A stretch of DNA of 64,000 nt from Miltoncostaea sp050250915 (lineage in GTDB: Bacteria; Actinomycetota; Thermoleophilia; Miltoncostaeales; Miltoncostaeaceae): positions 62,001 through 126,000 of the forward strand of contig JBFWNT010000007.1 in the NCBI GenBank assembly GCA_050250915.1, written 5' to 3'. Position 1 is the stretch's first letter; every line of letters starts with the position of its first letter. The translations under genes were made by a program, and so were the position numbers. Below, piece after piece: positions 49,065-57,927 of this stretch. The notes below the pieces were generated by a model. That model saw only the letters and a program-made list of their open reading frames with translations, did not search any database and had not been told where the DNA came from.

Positions 49065-49895
49065 ATGGGTCTGAGTGTCTACAACAACGTCGAGGCGCAG
49101 AACTCTCACCGCCTCCTGCAGAACACCGGCAACGCTCTGAACAAGTCCATGGAGCGTCTGTCGTCCGGCCTGCGCATCAACCGCGCCGCCGATGACGCCG
49201 CCGGCCTCGCCGTCTCTGAGGGCATGCGCTCGCAGATCCGCGGCATGAACGTCGCCTCGCGCAACGCGCAGGACGGCGTCTCGATGGTCCAGGTCGCCGA
49301 CGGCGCCCTGGGGAACGTGGGCGACATGCTGCAGCGCGTCCGTGACCTGGCCGTCCAGGCCTCGAACGGCACGCTCACCGACGCCCAGCGCACGAACCTC
49401 GACACCGAGGTCCAGCAGATCCTCACCGAGATCGGCAAGACCGGTACGGACACCGAGTTCAACGGTCTGAAGATCCTCGCCGGCTCCGTCGCGACCGCCG
49501 CGTCCGCCGTGACGCTGCAGGTCGGCGCCAACGCCAGCCAGAGCATCGCGTTCACCATCGGCACCGTGTCCACCTCCGACCTCGGCATCTCGGGCATCGC
49601 CGTGTCGACGGCCGCCTCGGCGACCGCCGCCATCGCCTCCCTCGACGCCGCGATCAGCAACGTCACCACGAGCCGGGCGAACCTGGGCGCCATCCAGAAC
49701 CGCCTGGAGCACACGATCAACCGCCTCGGCATGACCTCGGAGAACCTCCAGGCCGCCGAGTCCCGGATCCGTGACGCCGACATGGCCTCGGAGATGATCG
49801 ACTTCACGAAGAACCAGATCCTCCAGCAGTCGGGCATGGCGATGCTCGCGCAGGCCAACCAGAGCCCGCAGAGCGTCCTCTCGCTCCTCCGCTAG
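49065..49895 (+). CDS. fliC: Flagellin, copy 2
   Basis: 276-residue filament subunit, closely similar to copy 1 (shared NNVEAQN, RLSSGLRINRAADDAAGLAVS, VATAASAVTLQVGAN, AESRIRDADMASEMIDFTKN). It also lacks D2/D3 domains. Strong ribosome site AAGGAGGA. Codon use here includes more T-ending codons at the start than most neighbours, which fits a highly expressed gene. Directly followed by the glycosyltransferase operon, so it is a likely glycosylation target. Confidence 0.96.
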   Translation: MGLSVYNNVEAQNSHRLLQNTGNALNKSMERLSSGLRINRAADDAAGLAVSEGMRSQIRGMNVASRNAQDGVSMVQVADGALGNVGDMLQRVRDLAVQASNGTLTDAQRTNLDTEVQQILTEIGKTGTDTEFNGLKILAGSVATAASAVTLQVGANASQSIAFTIGTVSTSDLGISGIAVSTAASATAAIASLDAAISNVTTSRANLGAIQNRLEHTINRLGMTSENLQAAESRIRDADMASEMIDFTKNQILQQSGMAMLAQANQSPQSVLSLLR

Positions 49896-49922
49896 TCGAT
49901 CCGCAGCACGACGTAGGACCGG

Positions 49923-49950
49923 CGGGGCCCTCCGGGGCCCCGTCGCATTT
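49923..49950 (+). terminator. Intrinsic terminator of fliC2
   Basis: CGGGGCCC-TCCG-GGGCCCCG stem-loop followed by TCGCATTT, one of the few T-rich tails in the window, as expected for a highly transcribed gene. Confidence 0.75.
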
Positions 49951-49951
49951 C

Positions 49952-49978
49952 TCAGGTCGGGACGTTCCCGGCCGATAG
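49952..49978 (+). promoter_or_regulatory. Sigma-28-like promoter of the glycosyltransferase operon
   Basis: TCAGG, 15 bases, then CCGATAG preceded by GG. It follows the fliC2 terminator directly; the -10 ends 9 bases before the ATG at 49988, so the mRNA is leaderless or nearly so. Confidence 0.7.
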
Positions 49979-49987
49979 CGCGCGCAC

Positions 49988-52153
49988 ATGCCGCGTGCGT
50001 CGGTCGTCATCACGTTCCACGAGCAGCCTGCGGAGCTGTGCCGCTCCCTGCGGGCGCTCGCGGCCGCCGGCCTCGACGACGTCGAGCTGGTGCTGGTCGA
50101 CAACGCCTCGCGTGACGCCCGCACGCCGGCGCTGCTGGAGGCGTGGGCCGACCGCGCCACCGTGCTGCGCAACCCGGTCGACGCCGGGCAGGTGGCCGCC
50201 CGCAACCAGGGCGCCCGCGCCGCGCGGTCGCCGGTGGTGGTGTGGCTCGACCCGCGGGTCGAGGTCCTCCCCGGCTGGCTCGACCCCCTGGTGCTGGCCG
50301 CCGCCGCGCCGGGTGCCGGCGTGGCCGGCGCCGTGCTGCTGGCCCCAGACGGACGCGTCCGCAGCGCCGGCCGGGCGCTGGTGGGCAGGGGCCGCGTCGT
50401 CGACCTCCACCCGGGCGTCCCCGGCGACCACCCGGCCGTGCGGGCCCGCGCGGTGCGCCTGCCCCCGGGCGAGCTGGTCGCCGTCGCCCGCGACGCGCTG
50501 CTCGACACCGGCGGCCTGGACCTGGCGTTCGGCGCCGGCGTGGCCGAGGCGGACCTGTGCATGCGGATGTGGGACGCCGGCCGCGAGAACGCCGTCTCCG
50601 CCGCCGTCGCGGTGCTCCACGGCGACGCGCCGGCGCCGCCGCCCGGCGACGAGACGGCGTTCCGGCGCCGCTGGCACGCCGCGCCCCCCGACCGCGACGA
50701 CCTCCTGGCCGAGGACGGCGTCGCCGACCCGGGCTGGGCCGACTGCGTGTGGGAGGGCCCGCTCCTGGACGACTCGCCCGAGGCCGCCGGCGGCCGCGAC
50801 GCGCTGCGGGCCCTGGCCGCGGCGGGCCGGCGCCCCATGGCGCGTGAGCCCGAGGGCACCCCGCTCGCGCGGGAGGCCGCGGGCTGGTGCGACGAGACGA
50901 TCCTGTCGGCGCTGAACCGCCACCGGATCGGCGCCCCGGGGGCGGAGACCTTCCGCCGCGCGCCCGTCCCGCGGCCGGCCCTGCGGCCCGCCGGGCGCGA
51001 GGGCATCGGCTGGCTGGGCGCCCTGCTCGGGCGCAGCGGCTACGCGGCCGCCGCCCGCGGCGTGGTGCGGGCCGCCCACCGGGCGGGCCTGCCGGTGCTG
51101 GCGCTGGTCACCGACGCGGGCGCCGACGGGATGGCGCCGCCCGAGCTGGCCCTGCCGCCGCAGGACTTCGCCCCCGGCCTGGTCGTGATTCACGGGCTGC
51201 CGGTCATGCCGAGCGGCATCCCGTTCTGGGACGAGGCCACGGCCGACCTGGGCCTCCCGGTCGTGGGCGCCACCTGCTTCGAGACGGAGCTGGTGCCGCC
51301 GTCGTGGGTCGAGCCGTGCAACCGGGTGCGCGAGGTGTGGGTGCCGAGCGGCTTCAACGCCCGCACGTTCGCCGACGCCGGCGTCGACCCCGAGCGGATC
51401 CACGTGGTGCCGTACCCGGTCGACACCGGCCGCCTGCGCCCCGCCGCGCGCGAGCGCGACCCCGGCGCCCCCCTGACCTTCCTCTCGGTGTTCGAGTGGA
51501 CGTGGCGCAAGGGCTGGGACGTGCTGCTGCAGGCCTGGGCCGAGGAGTTCGCCCCCGGCGAGCCGGTGCGCCTGCTGCTCGTCACGTACCGTGGCGCCGG
51601 CGCGGCCGGCGAGGGGTCCGTGGAGGAGCAGGCGCTCGCGCACCTCGCCGCGCTCGGGGCCGGCCCCGACGACGTCGCCGACATCGAGATGATGCTCGAT
51701 CCCGTGCCCCACGACGCGATGCCGGCGCTGTACGCGTCGGCCGACGCGTTCGTGCTACCCACCCGCGGCGAGGGCGCCGGGATGCCGATGCTGGAGGCCG
51801 CCGCCTGCGGCGTCCCCGTCATCGCGACCGCGTGGGGCGGCCACGAGGAGCTGATGACGCCGGAGGCGGCGTTCCCGGTGGCCGTGGAGCGCATGGTCGA
51901 GGCCCCCGCGGCGATGCTGGCCGACAACGTGCTCTACCGCGGCCTGATGCTGGCCGAGCCGTCGGTGGCGTCGCTGCGGGCCGCCATGCGCGCCGTCGCC
52001 GCCGACCCGGCCGGTGCCGCCGCCCGCGGACGGCGCGGCCGCGCGCTGGTCGAGGAGCGCTTCTCGATCGCGGCGACCGCCCGGGCGCTGGACGCGCGGG
52101 CCCGGGCGCTGCTGGGCGCGCGCGACGCCGCCGGCGTGGCGGTGGCCCGGTGA
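49988..52153 (+). CDS. Two-domain glycosyltransferase (GT2 plus GT4)
   Basis: 721 residues. An N-terminal GT2-like domain (residues 1-215) shows ASVVITFHEQPAELCRSLRAL, VELVLVDNASRD and VVVWLDPRVEVLPGWLDPL; the metal site reads DPR rather than DxD. A GT4 GT-B domain fills about 330-710, with FLSVFEWTWRKGWDVLLQAW and the EX7E-type motif TRGEGAGMPMLEAAACGVPVIAT. First gene of a four-gene operon placed right after fliC2. Likely makes part of a flagellin-linked glycan (inference from context and promoter). Confidence 0.85.
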   Translation: MPRASVVITFHEQPAELCRSLRALAAAGLDDVELVLVDNASRDARTPALLEAWADRATVLRNPVDAGQVAARNQGARAARSPVVVWLDPRVEVLPGWLDPLVLAAAAPGAGVAGAVLLAPDGRVRSAGRALVGRGRVVDLHPGVPGDHPAVRARAVRLPPGELVAVARDALLDTGGLDLAFGAGVAEADLCMRMWDAGRENAVSAAVAVLHGDAPAPPPGDETAFRRRWHAAPPDRDDLLAEDGVADPGWADCVWEGPLLDDSPEAAGGRDALRALAAAGRRPMAREPEGTPLAREAAGWCDETILSALNRHRIGAPGAETFRRAPVPRPALRPAGREGIGWLGALLGRSGYAAAARGVVRAAHRAGLPVLALVTDAGADGMAPPELALPPQDFAPGLVVIHGLPVMPSGIPFWDEATADLGLPVVGATCFETELVPPSWVEPCNRVREVWVPSGFNARTFADAGVDPERIHVVPYPVDTGRLRPAARERDPGAPLTFLSVFEWTWRKGWDVLLQAWAEEFAPGEPVRLLLVTYRGAGAAGEGSVEEQALAHLAALGAGPDDVADIEMMLDPVPHDAMPALYASADAFVLPTRGEGAGMPMLEAAACGVPVIATAWGGHEELMTPEAAFPVAVERMVEAPAAMLADNVLYRGLMLAEPSVASLRAAMRAVAADPAGAAARGRRGRALVEERFSIAATARALDARARALLGARDAAGVAVAR

Positions 52154-54426
52154 ACATCGTGTGGCGCGGCCCGGTGACCGACCCCTCCGGCTACTCCGCG
52201 GGCGGTCGCGCGTTCCTGCGCGGTTTCGAGGAGGAGGGCGCCGCGGTGCGGCTGGAGCCGCACATGTGGAACGCCCGCGAGGCGATCGACGCCGCCGAGC
52301 GCCGCCGTCTGGTGGCGATGTCCGAGCGCGAGATGGCCGACGTCGACGTCTCCGTGCAGCACACGTTCGGCCGCCTGTTCGACCCGTACGCGCCCGGCCG
52401 GGCGCGCGTGGGCCGCACGATGTTCGAGACGGACCGCATCCCGGCCGACTGGGTGCCCCGCTGCAACGCGATGGACGAGGTGTGGGTGCCCACCGCCCAC
52501 GCCGTCGAGGCGTTCGCGGCCGCCGGGGTCGACCGCGCCCGCCTGGCCATCGTGCCGGAGCCGTTCGAGCTCGACCGCCTGGACCGGGGGGCGGCGCCGC
52601 TGCCGCTGGAGGACGCCCACGGCACCGTGTTCCTGGCGGCGTTCGACTGGACGCTCCGCAAGGGCTGGGACGTGCTGCTGCGCGCGTGGTGCGACGCGTT
52701 CGACGCCGGCGACGACGTGACCCTGGTGCTGAAGGTGTGGGCCACGACCCGCGGCATCGGGACGCCCGAAATCCAGGCCGACGTGATCCACGCGCTCGGC
52801 GCGATGGGCCGCGACCCCGGCGCCATCGCCGACCTGGTGATCGTGGAGGACCTGCTCCCCGGCGCCGACATGGCCCGGCTGTACGCCGCCGCCGACGCCG
52901 TGGTGGCGCCGACCCGCGGCGAGGGCTGGGGCCGCCCCCTGCTGGAGGCGATGGCGATGGGGCGCCCCGTGATCGCGACGGGCTGGTCCGGGCCGGGCGC
53001 GTTCGTCGACGCCGAGGTCGGCTGGGCGCTGCCGTACTCGCTGGTCCCGGTCTCCGAGGAGGCCGCCGCCGAGGTCCCCGCCTTCGCTGGCCACCGCTGG
53101 GCCGAGCCCGACGCCGTCGCCCTGGCGGCCGCGATGCGCGAGGTGCACGAGCGCCCCGCCGACGCCCGCGCCCGCGGCGCCGCCGCCGCCCGGCGCGCCG
53201 AGCGCTACGACCACCGCGCCGTGGCCCGCCAGGCGTTGGCGCGCCTCCGGGACCTGGCCGCCCGGCCGTCGCGGTCGGTGCCGGTGGGGGACGGCCCGCC
53301 GCGGCTGGTCATCGAGGGCTGCCTGTCGGGCGTCTCCTCGCTGGCGGGCGTCAACCGCGAGATGGCCCGCGCGCTGCTGCGCGCCGGGGGCGTCGACCTG
53401 TCGCTGGTCGACACCGACGGCATGCCGATGGACGCCGCCGCCCCCGGGATGGACCAGGTGGTGCGCGCCGCCCGGCGGGTGCTGCCGGGCGGGCCCGAGG
53501 TGGTGGTGCGCCAGGTGCAGCCGCCGAGCTTCGCCCGGCCCGCCGGCGGGCGCCTGGTGCAGATCCTCCACTGGGAGTTCGGGCCGCTGCCGCCGCGGTG
53601 GGTGGAGCTGATCGCGGCGACCACCGACGAGGTGTGGGTGGCGTCCACCTACGTCCGCGACTGGATGATCGCCTCGGGGGTCGATCCGGACCTCATCCAG
53701 GTGCTGCCGCTGGGGGTGGACCCCGCCCGCTTCCGTCCGGACGTGCCGCCGGTGGACCTGGGCGACGAGGCGCCCGGCTTCCGCTTCCTGTTCGTCGGCG
53801 GCCTGCACGCGCGCAAGGGCGTGGACCTGCTGCTCGACGCGTACGAGCGCGCCTTCCGCCGCCACGACGACGTGACGCTGGTGGTCAAGGACTTCGGCCC
53901 GCGCGGGCCGTACCCGCCCGGACGGCTCGACGAGCGGGTGCGCCGCATGGCCACCGATCCGCGGGGCCCGCGGGTGCTGCACATGTCGCGGCCCGTGCCG
54001 GAGGAGTGGATCCCCGGCCTGTACGCGTCGTGCGACTGCCTGGTGCACCCGTTCCGCGGCGAGGCGTACGGCCTCACGATCGCCGAGGCCATGGCGTGCG
54101 GCCTGCCGGTGGTGGTGCCCGACAAGGGCTCGGCCCGCGACTTCACCGACGCGGAGACCGCGATCCTGGTCCCGTCCCGTCCCGTGACACTGCCGGCGAC
54201 GCACATCGGCCAGTGGGAGATGGACCGCGAGCCGGTCGTCCACGAGGTCGACCCCGCCGACCTGGCCCGCGCGATGCGCGCCGTCTACGAGGACCGCGAC
54301 GCGGCCGCCGCGGTCGGCGCCCGGGCCTCGGAGGCGATCCGCACCGGGCACACCTGGGACCGCACGGCCGCCGTCATCCTGGAGCGCCTGGGCGTCCTCG
54401 CCGGCCGCGCCGCGCTGACGGCGTGA
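52150..54426 (+). CDS. Tandem GT4 glycosyltransferase
   Basis: 758 residues with two GT4 enzymes in one chain. Domain 1 (about 1-375): WRGPVTDPSGYSAGGRAFLRG, FLAAFDWTLRKGWDVLLRAW and TRGEGWGRPLLEAMAMGRPVIAT. Domain 2 (about 385-750): GCLSGVSSLAGVNREMARALL, FLFVGGLHARKGVDLLLDAY and FRGEAYGLTIAEAMACGLPVVVP. Both keep the Arg-Lys and Glu-x7-Glu donor motifs, so both are probably active. GTG start overlaps the previous stop. The next gene is a paralogue. Confidence 0.88.
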   Translation: MNIVWRGPVTDPSGYSAGGRAFLRGFEEEGAAVRLEPHMWNAREAIDAAERRRLVAMSEREMADVDVSVQHTFGRLFDPYAPGRARVGRTMFETDRIPADWVPRCNAMDEVWVPTAHAVEAFAAAGVDRARLAIVPEPFELDRLDRGAAPLPLEDAHGTVFLAAFDWTLRKGWDVLLRAWCDAFDAGDDVTLVLKVWATTRGIGTPEIQADVIHALGAMGRDPGAIADLVIVEDLLPGADMARLYAAADAVVAPTRGEGWGRPLLEAMAMGRPVIATGWSGPGAFVDAEVGWALPYSLVPVSEEAAAEVPAFAGHRWAEPDAVALAAAMREVHERPADARARGAAAARRAERYDHRAVARQALARLRDLAARPSRSVPVGDGPPRLVIEGCLSGVSSLAGVNREMARALLRAGGVDLSLVDTDGMPMDAAAPGMDQVVRAARRVLPGGPEVVVRQVQPPSFARPAGGRLVQILHWEFGPLPPRWVELIAATTDEVWVASTYVRDWMIASGVDPDLIQVLPLGVDPARFRPDVPPVDLGDEAPGFRFLFVGGLHARKGVDLLLDAYERAFRRHDDVTLVVKDFGPRGPYPPGRLDERVRRMATDPRGPRVLHMSRPVPEEWIPGLYASCDCLVHPFRGEAYGLTIAEAMACGLPVVVPDKGSARDFTDAETAILVPSRPVTLPATHIGQWEMDREPVVHEVDPADLARAMRAVYEDRDAAAAVGARASEAIRTGHTWDRTAAVILERLGVLAGRAALTA

Positions 54427-56528
54427 CCGTCGTCTGGCGCGGGCCGCTGACCGACCCCTCGGGGTGGGCGGCCGAGGGGCGGGCGCTGGTGCGCGGGCTG
54501 CGGGAGCGGGGCGCCGACCTGGTCGCCGACCACCGTGTGTGGCACTACCGCGAGGCCGTCACGCCCGCCGGGCGCGAGACGCTGGCCGACCTGATGCTCC
54601 CCGAGCCGGCGCGGGTGGACGCCTCCATCGAGCACGCCCCCGGGCGCCTGCTCGACCCCTACGCCCACGGCGCGCTCCGCATCGGACGCACCGCCCTGTC
54701 GGCGCTCGACGTGCCGCGGGACTGGGTCGTCCGGCTGAACCAGCTGGACGAGACGTGGGTGCCCAGCTGCCTCGAGGCCGAGGCGCTGGCCGCCGCCGGC
54801 GTGGACCCGGAGCGGGTGGCCGTGATCCCGGAGGCCGTCGAGCTGGACGTCTTCGACCCCGCGACGCCGCCGATCGCGCTGCCGGACGCCCACGGAACCG
54901 TGTTCCTGGCCGTCGCGCCGTGGGGTGCCGGCACCGAGGGCCTGCTGGCCGCGTGGTGCGCCGCCTTCCGGGGCCACGACGACGTGACGCTGGTGCTGAA
55001 GACGTGGTCCGACGACGGGCTCGACCTCGCCGCGATCGAGGGGCGCGCCGCGGCGGCCGTCGCCGCGGCCGGGCACGACCCCGCCGCGATGGCCGACGTC
55101 GTGATCCTCGACGACCTGCTGCCCGACGCCCGGATGCCCTCGCTGTACGCGGCGGCCGACGCCGTGGTGACGGCGACGCCCGCCGGGCGGCGCAGCCGCG
55201 TGGCCCTGGAGGCCGCGGCCATGGGCCTGCCCGCGCTCGCGCCCGCCCCGGCGGCGCTGCGGGCGGCGCACGACGACCCGGCCGCGCGCCGGTCGGCGGG
55301 TCGCGTGGCCCGCGAGGCCGCCGCCGGCCGCGACCACCGCGCCGTCGCGGGAGCCATCCTCGACCGGATCCGGGCGCTCGCGCCGCGGCCGCGTGCCGTG
55401 CGACCCGTGGCGGGCGACCGCCCGGCGGTTCTGCTGCGCGGGAGCGTGTTCGGCGTCCACTCGCTGGCGGGCGTCAACCGCGACCTGGCGCGGGCGCTGC
55501 TGCGCCGCGACGAGGTGACGCTGGGGCTGGTCGACGTCGACGGCGCGCGGCTCGACGCCTCCGACCCGGCCTACGCCGCTCTGGAGCCGTCGCTGTCGGG
55601 GCTGCTGCCGCGCGCCGACGTGACCCTGCGCCACGCCTACCCGCCGGCGCTGGGGCCCGTGCACGAGGGCCGCGTGGCCCAGTTCCTGCACTGGGAGTAC
55701 GGGGCGCCGCCGCTCGGCTGGGTCCGGGCGCAGCGGGAGCACCTCGACGAGGTGTGGGTGGCGTCGCGGCACGTCCGCGACGGGATGCTCGCCGGCGGCA
55801 TGGACCCGGAGCGGGTGGCGCTGGTGCCGCTGGGGATCGACCCGGAGCGGTTCCGGCCGGGCGCCGAGCCCCTCGACCTGGGCGACCGCGCCCCCGGGGT
55901 GCGCCTTCTGTTCGTCGGCGGGCTCATCTGGCGCAAGGGCATCGACCTGCTCCTGGCGGCCTACACCCGCGCGTTCACCGCCCGCGACGACGTGACCCTG
56001 GTCATCAAGAGCTTCGGCGCCCGCGGGCCGTACGTGCCGCAGGACGCCGACGCGCAGGTGCGCGCGCTGCAGGCCGACCCGCGGGCGCCGCGGATCCTGC
56101 ACCTCACCGACCCGCTGCCCGACGGCGACATGCCCCGGCTCTACGCGGCGTGCGACGCGCTGGTGCAGCCGTTCCGGGGCGAGGGCTACGGGCTGCCGAT
56201 CGCCGAGGCCATGGCGTGCGGCCTGCCCGCGATCGTCCCCGACCGCGGCGCCGCCAGGGACTTCTGCGGGCCGGGCACCGCGATCCTGGTGCCGTCGCGG
56301 CCGGTCCCGGTGGAGAGCGCCACCATCGGCGGCATGCTGGTCGCCGGGCGGCCCGAGGTGGTCGAGGTGGAGGTGGCCGACCTGGTCGCCGCGATGCGGG
56401 CGGTGGTGGAGGACCCGGCGTGCGCCCGCGCGATCGGCGCGGCCGCCGCGGCCCACGTCCGGGCCGAGCACACGTGGGACCGCACGGCGGTCGTCGCAGG
56501 CGAGCGGCTGCGGGCGCTGGCGGCATGA
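54423..56528 (+). CDS. Tandem GT4 glycosyltransferase with degenerate first domain
   Basis: 701 residues, paralogous along its whole length to the preceding gene (VVWRGPLTDPSGWAAEGRALVRG; GSVFGVHSLAGVNRDLARALL). In domain 1 the RKGWD donor motif is replaced (VAPWGAGTEGLLAAW) and the EX7E block has become TPAGRRSRVALEAAAMG, losing the first Glu, so this half is probably inactive. Domain 2 is intact (FVGGLIWRKGIDLLLAAY, FRGEGYGLPIAEAMACGLP). A tandem duplication followed by decay of one site is the simplest history. Confidence 0.86.
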   Translation: MTVVWRGPLTDPSGWAAEGRALVRGLRERGADLVADHRVWHYREAVTPAGRETLADLMLPEPARVDASIEHAPGRLLDPYAHGALRIGRTALSALDVPRDWVVRLNQLDETWVPSCLEAEALAAAGVDPERVAVIPEAVELDVFDPATPPIALPDAHGTVFLAVAPWGAGTEGLLAAWCAAFRGHDDVTLVLKTWSDDGLDLAAIEGRAAAAVAAAGHDPAAMADVVILDDLLPDARMPSLYAAADAVVTATPAGRRSRVALEAAAMGLPALAPAPAALRAAHDDPAARRSAGRVAREAAAGRDHRAVAGAILDRIRALAPRPRAVRPVAGDRPAVLLRGSVFGVHSLAGVNRDLARALLRRDEVTLGLVDVDGARLDASDPAYAALEPSLSGLLPRADVTLRHAYPPALGPVHEGRVAQFLHWEYGAPPLGWVRAQREHLDEVWVASRHVRDGMLAGGMDPERVALVPLGIDPERFRPGAEPLDLGDRAPGVRLLFVGGLIWRKGIDLLLAAYTRAFTARDDVTLVIKSFGARGPYVPQDADAQVRALQADPRAPRILHLTDPLPDGDMPRLYAACDALVQPFRGEGYGLPIAEAMACGLPAIVPDRGAARDFCGPGTAILVPSRPVPVESATIGGMLVAGRPEVVEVEVADLVAAMRAVVEDPACARAIGAAAAAHVRAEHTWDRTAVVAGERLRALAA

Positions 56529-57328
56529 GCGGCCTCGCCAGCATCGTGGTCCCCTGCCACGACAACCTGCTCTACACCGCCCTCTGCCTGGACAGCATCG
56601 CGCGCCACACCCCGGAGCCGCACGAGGTGATCGTGGTCGACAACGGCTGCACCGACGCCACGGCCGAGTGGGCGGCCGGCCACGGCGCGCGGGTGGTGCG
56701 CTCCCGGGTGAACCTGGGGTTCGCGGGCGGCGTGAACCTGGGCCTGGCCGCGGCCGCCGGCGACGTCGCGGTGCTGCTCAACAACGACGCCCTCGCCACC
56801 CCCGGCTGGCTGGCGGGACTGCTGGGCGCGCTGGCCCGCGACGGCGGCGCCGGGATCGCCGGGCCCCGCTCCAATTGGGTGTCCGACGACCAGATCCTGG
56901 CCGTCCCCTACGCGGAGGCGCCCTCGGACGCGCTCGACGCCTTCGCCGCCGCCCGCCACCGCGACCACGCCGGCCGGGGGCGCGAGGTCACGCGCATCTC
57001 CGGCCTGTGCATGGCCATCGCCCGGCCGGTGCTCGACGCGGTCGGCGGGTTCGACGTGCGCTTCGAGGTGGGGAACATGGAGGACGAGGACTACGCGCTG
57101 CGCGCCCGCCTGGCCGGCTTCCGCCTGCGGGTGGCCGACGACAGCTTCGTCCACCACTTCGGGCACAAGACGTTCGACCTGGTGGACGACGAGTACGACG
57201 CGCTGCTCGAGCTCAACGCGATGCGCTACGCCGCGAAGTGGGACCTGCCGATGCACGGCGACCCGCGCGGCGTGCTGCCCGCCCGGGCCTTCGACCCCGC
57301 GACCGACCGGATCCCGCTCACGGCCTGA
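56525..57328 (+). CDS. GT2 family glycosyltransferase
   Basis: 267 residues, one GT-A domain: ASIVVPCHDNLLYTALCLDSI, HEVIVVDNGCTDATAEW, NLGFAGGVNLGLAAA, VAVLLNNDALATPGWLAGLL (NND metal site) and GGFDVRFEVGNMEDEDYALRARLAG with the catalytic EDED. Rhamnosyltransferase-like subgroup. Last gene of the operon, joined by an ATGA overlap. Confidence 0.88.
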   Translation: MSGLASIVVPCHDNLLYTALCLDSIARHTPEPHEVIVVDNGCTDATAEWAAGHGARVVRSRVNLGFAGGVNLGLAAAAGDVAVLLNNDALATPGWLAGLLGALARDGGAGIAGPRSNWVSDDQILAVPYAEAPSDALDAFAAARHRDHAGRGREVTRISGLCMAIARPVLDAVGGFDVRFEVGNMEDEDYALRARLAGFRLRVADDSFVHHFGHKTFDLVDDEYDALLELNAMRYAAKWDLPMHGDPRGVLPARAFDPATDRIPLTA

Positions 57329-57402
57329 GTACCGCCGCCGTCCCGCGAGATGGGGTCACGACCCGATGGCGCGGCGGGCCCGGGCGCGCTGTCATGGGGT
57401 GC

Positions 57403-57927
57403 ATGAGCGTTGTCTGCGGCGTCGATGCGAGTCCCGCGGCGGCGGTGGCCGCGCGGGTGGCCGGGCGCCTGGCGCGCCACCTCGGGGCGCGGTTGGTGCT
57501 GGTGCACGTGCGCGCGCCGATCCCGCACGTGGCGCCGCCGCCGGGGACGTCGCCGCCCAGCGAGGAGACGCTGGAGGCGTACCGGGACGAGCGCCGCCGG
57601 CGGGCGCTGGACCTGCTCGAGGGGGTCGCCGCCGCCGCGGTGGACGGCCACGCCGAGCTCCGCGCGCCCGAGGGCGACGTGGCCGCGGTGCTCGCCGCGG
57701 AGGCCCGCGACGCCGGCGCGGAGTTCGTGGTGGTGGGCTCCCAGGGCCGGGGCATGGTGCTGTCGGCGGTGCTCGGCAGCGTGTCGGCCGCCCTGGTGCG
57801 CTCGGCCCCGTGCCCGGTCGTGGTGGTGCCGCCGACGGCGGCGCGCGCTCAGGCGGGGCTGTGGGGGGTGGCGCCCGAGAGGTCCCACCCGGCGGCGGCC
57901 GTGCCCGCCCGCCACGCCGCCTCGTAG
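57403..57927 (+). CDS. Universal stress protein (UspA) domain
   Basis: 174 residues. VVCGVDASPAAAVAARVAGRLA at the N-terminus and the ATP-binding motif VVVGSQGRGMVLSAVLGSVSAALVRSAPCPVVVVP are characteristic (G-2x-G-9x-G-S/T). ATG at 57403 or 57394 is possible. The last 26 codons overlap the 3' end of the convergent DUF5996 gene by 79 bases. Confidence 0.88.
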   Translation: MSVVCGVDASPAAAVAARVAGRLARHLGARLVLVHVRAPIPHVAPPPGTSPPSEETLEAYRDERRRRALDLLEGVAAAAVDGHAELRAPEGDVAAVLAAEARDAGAEFVVVGSQGRGMVLSAVLGSVSAALVRSAPCPVVVVPPTAARAQAGLWGVAPERSHPAAAVPARHAAS

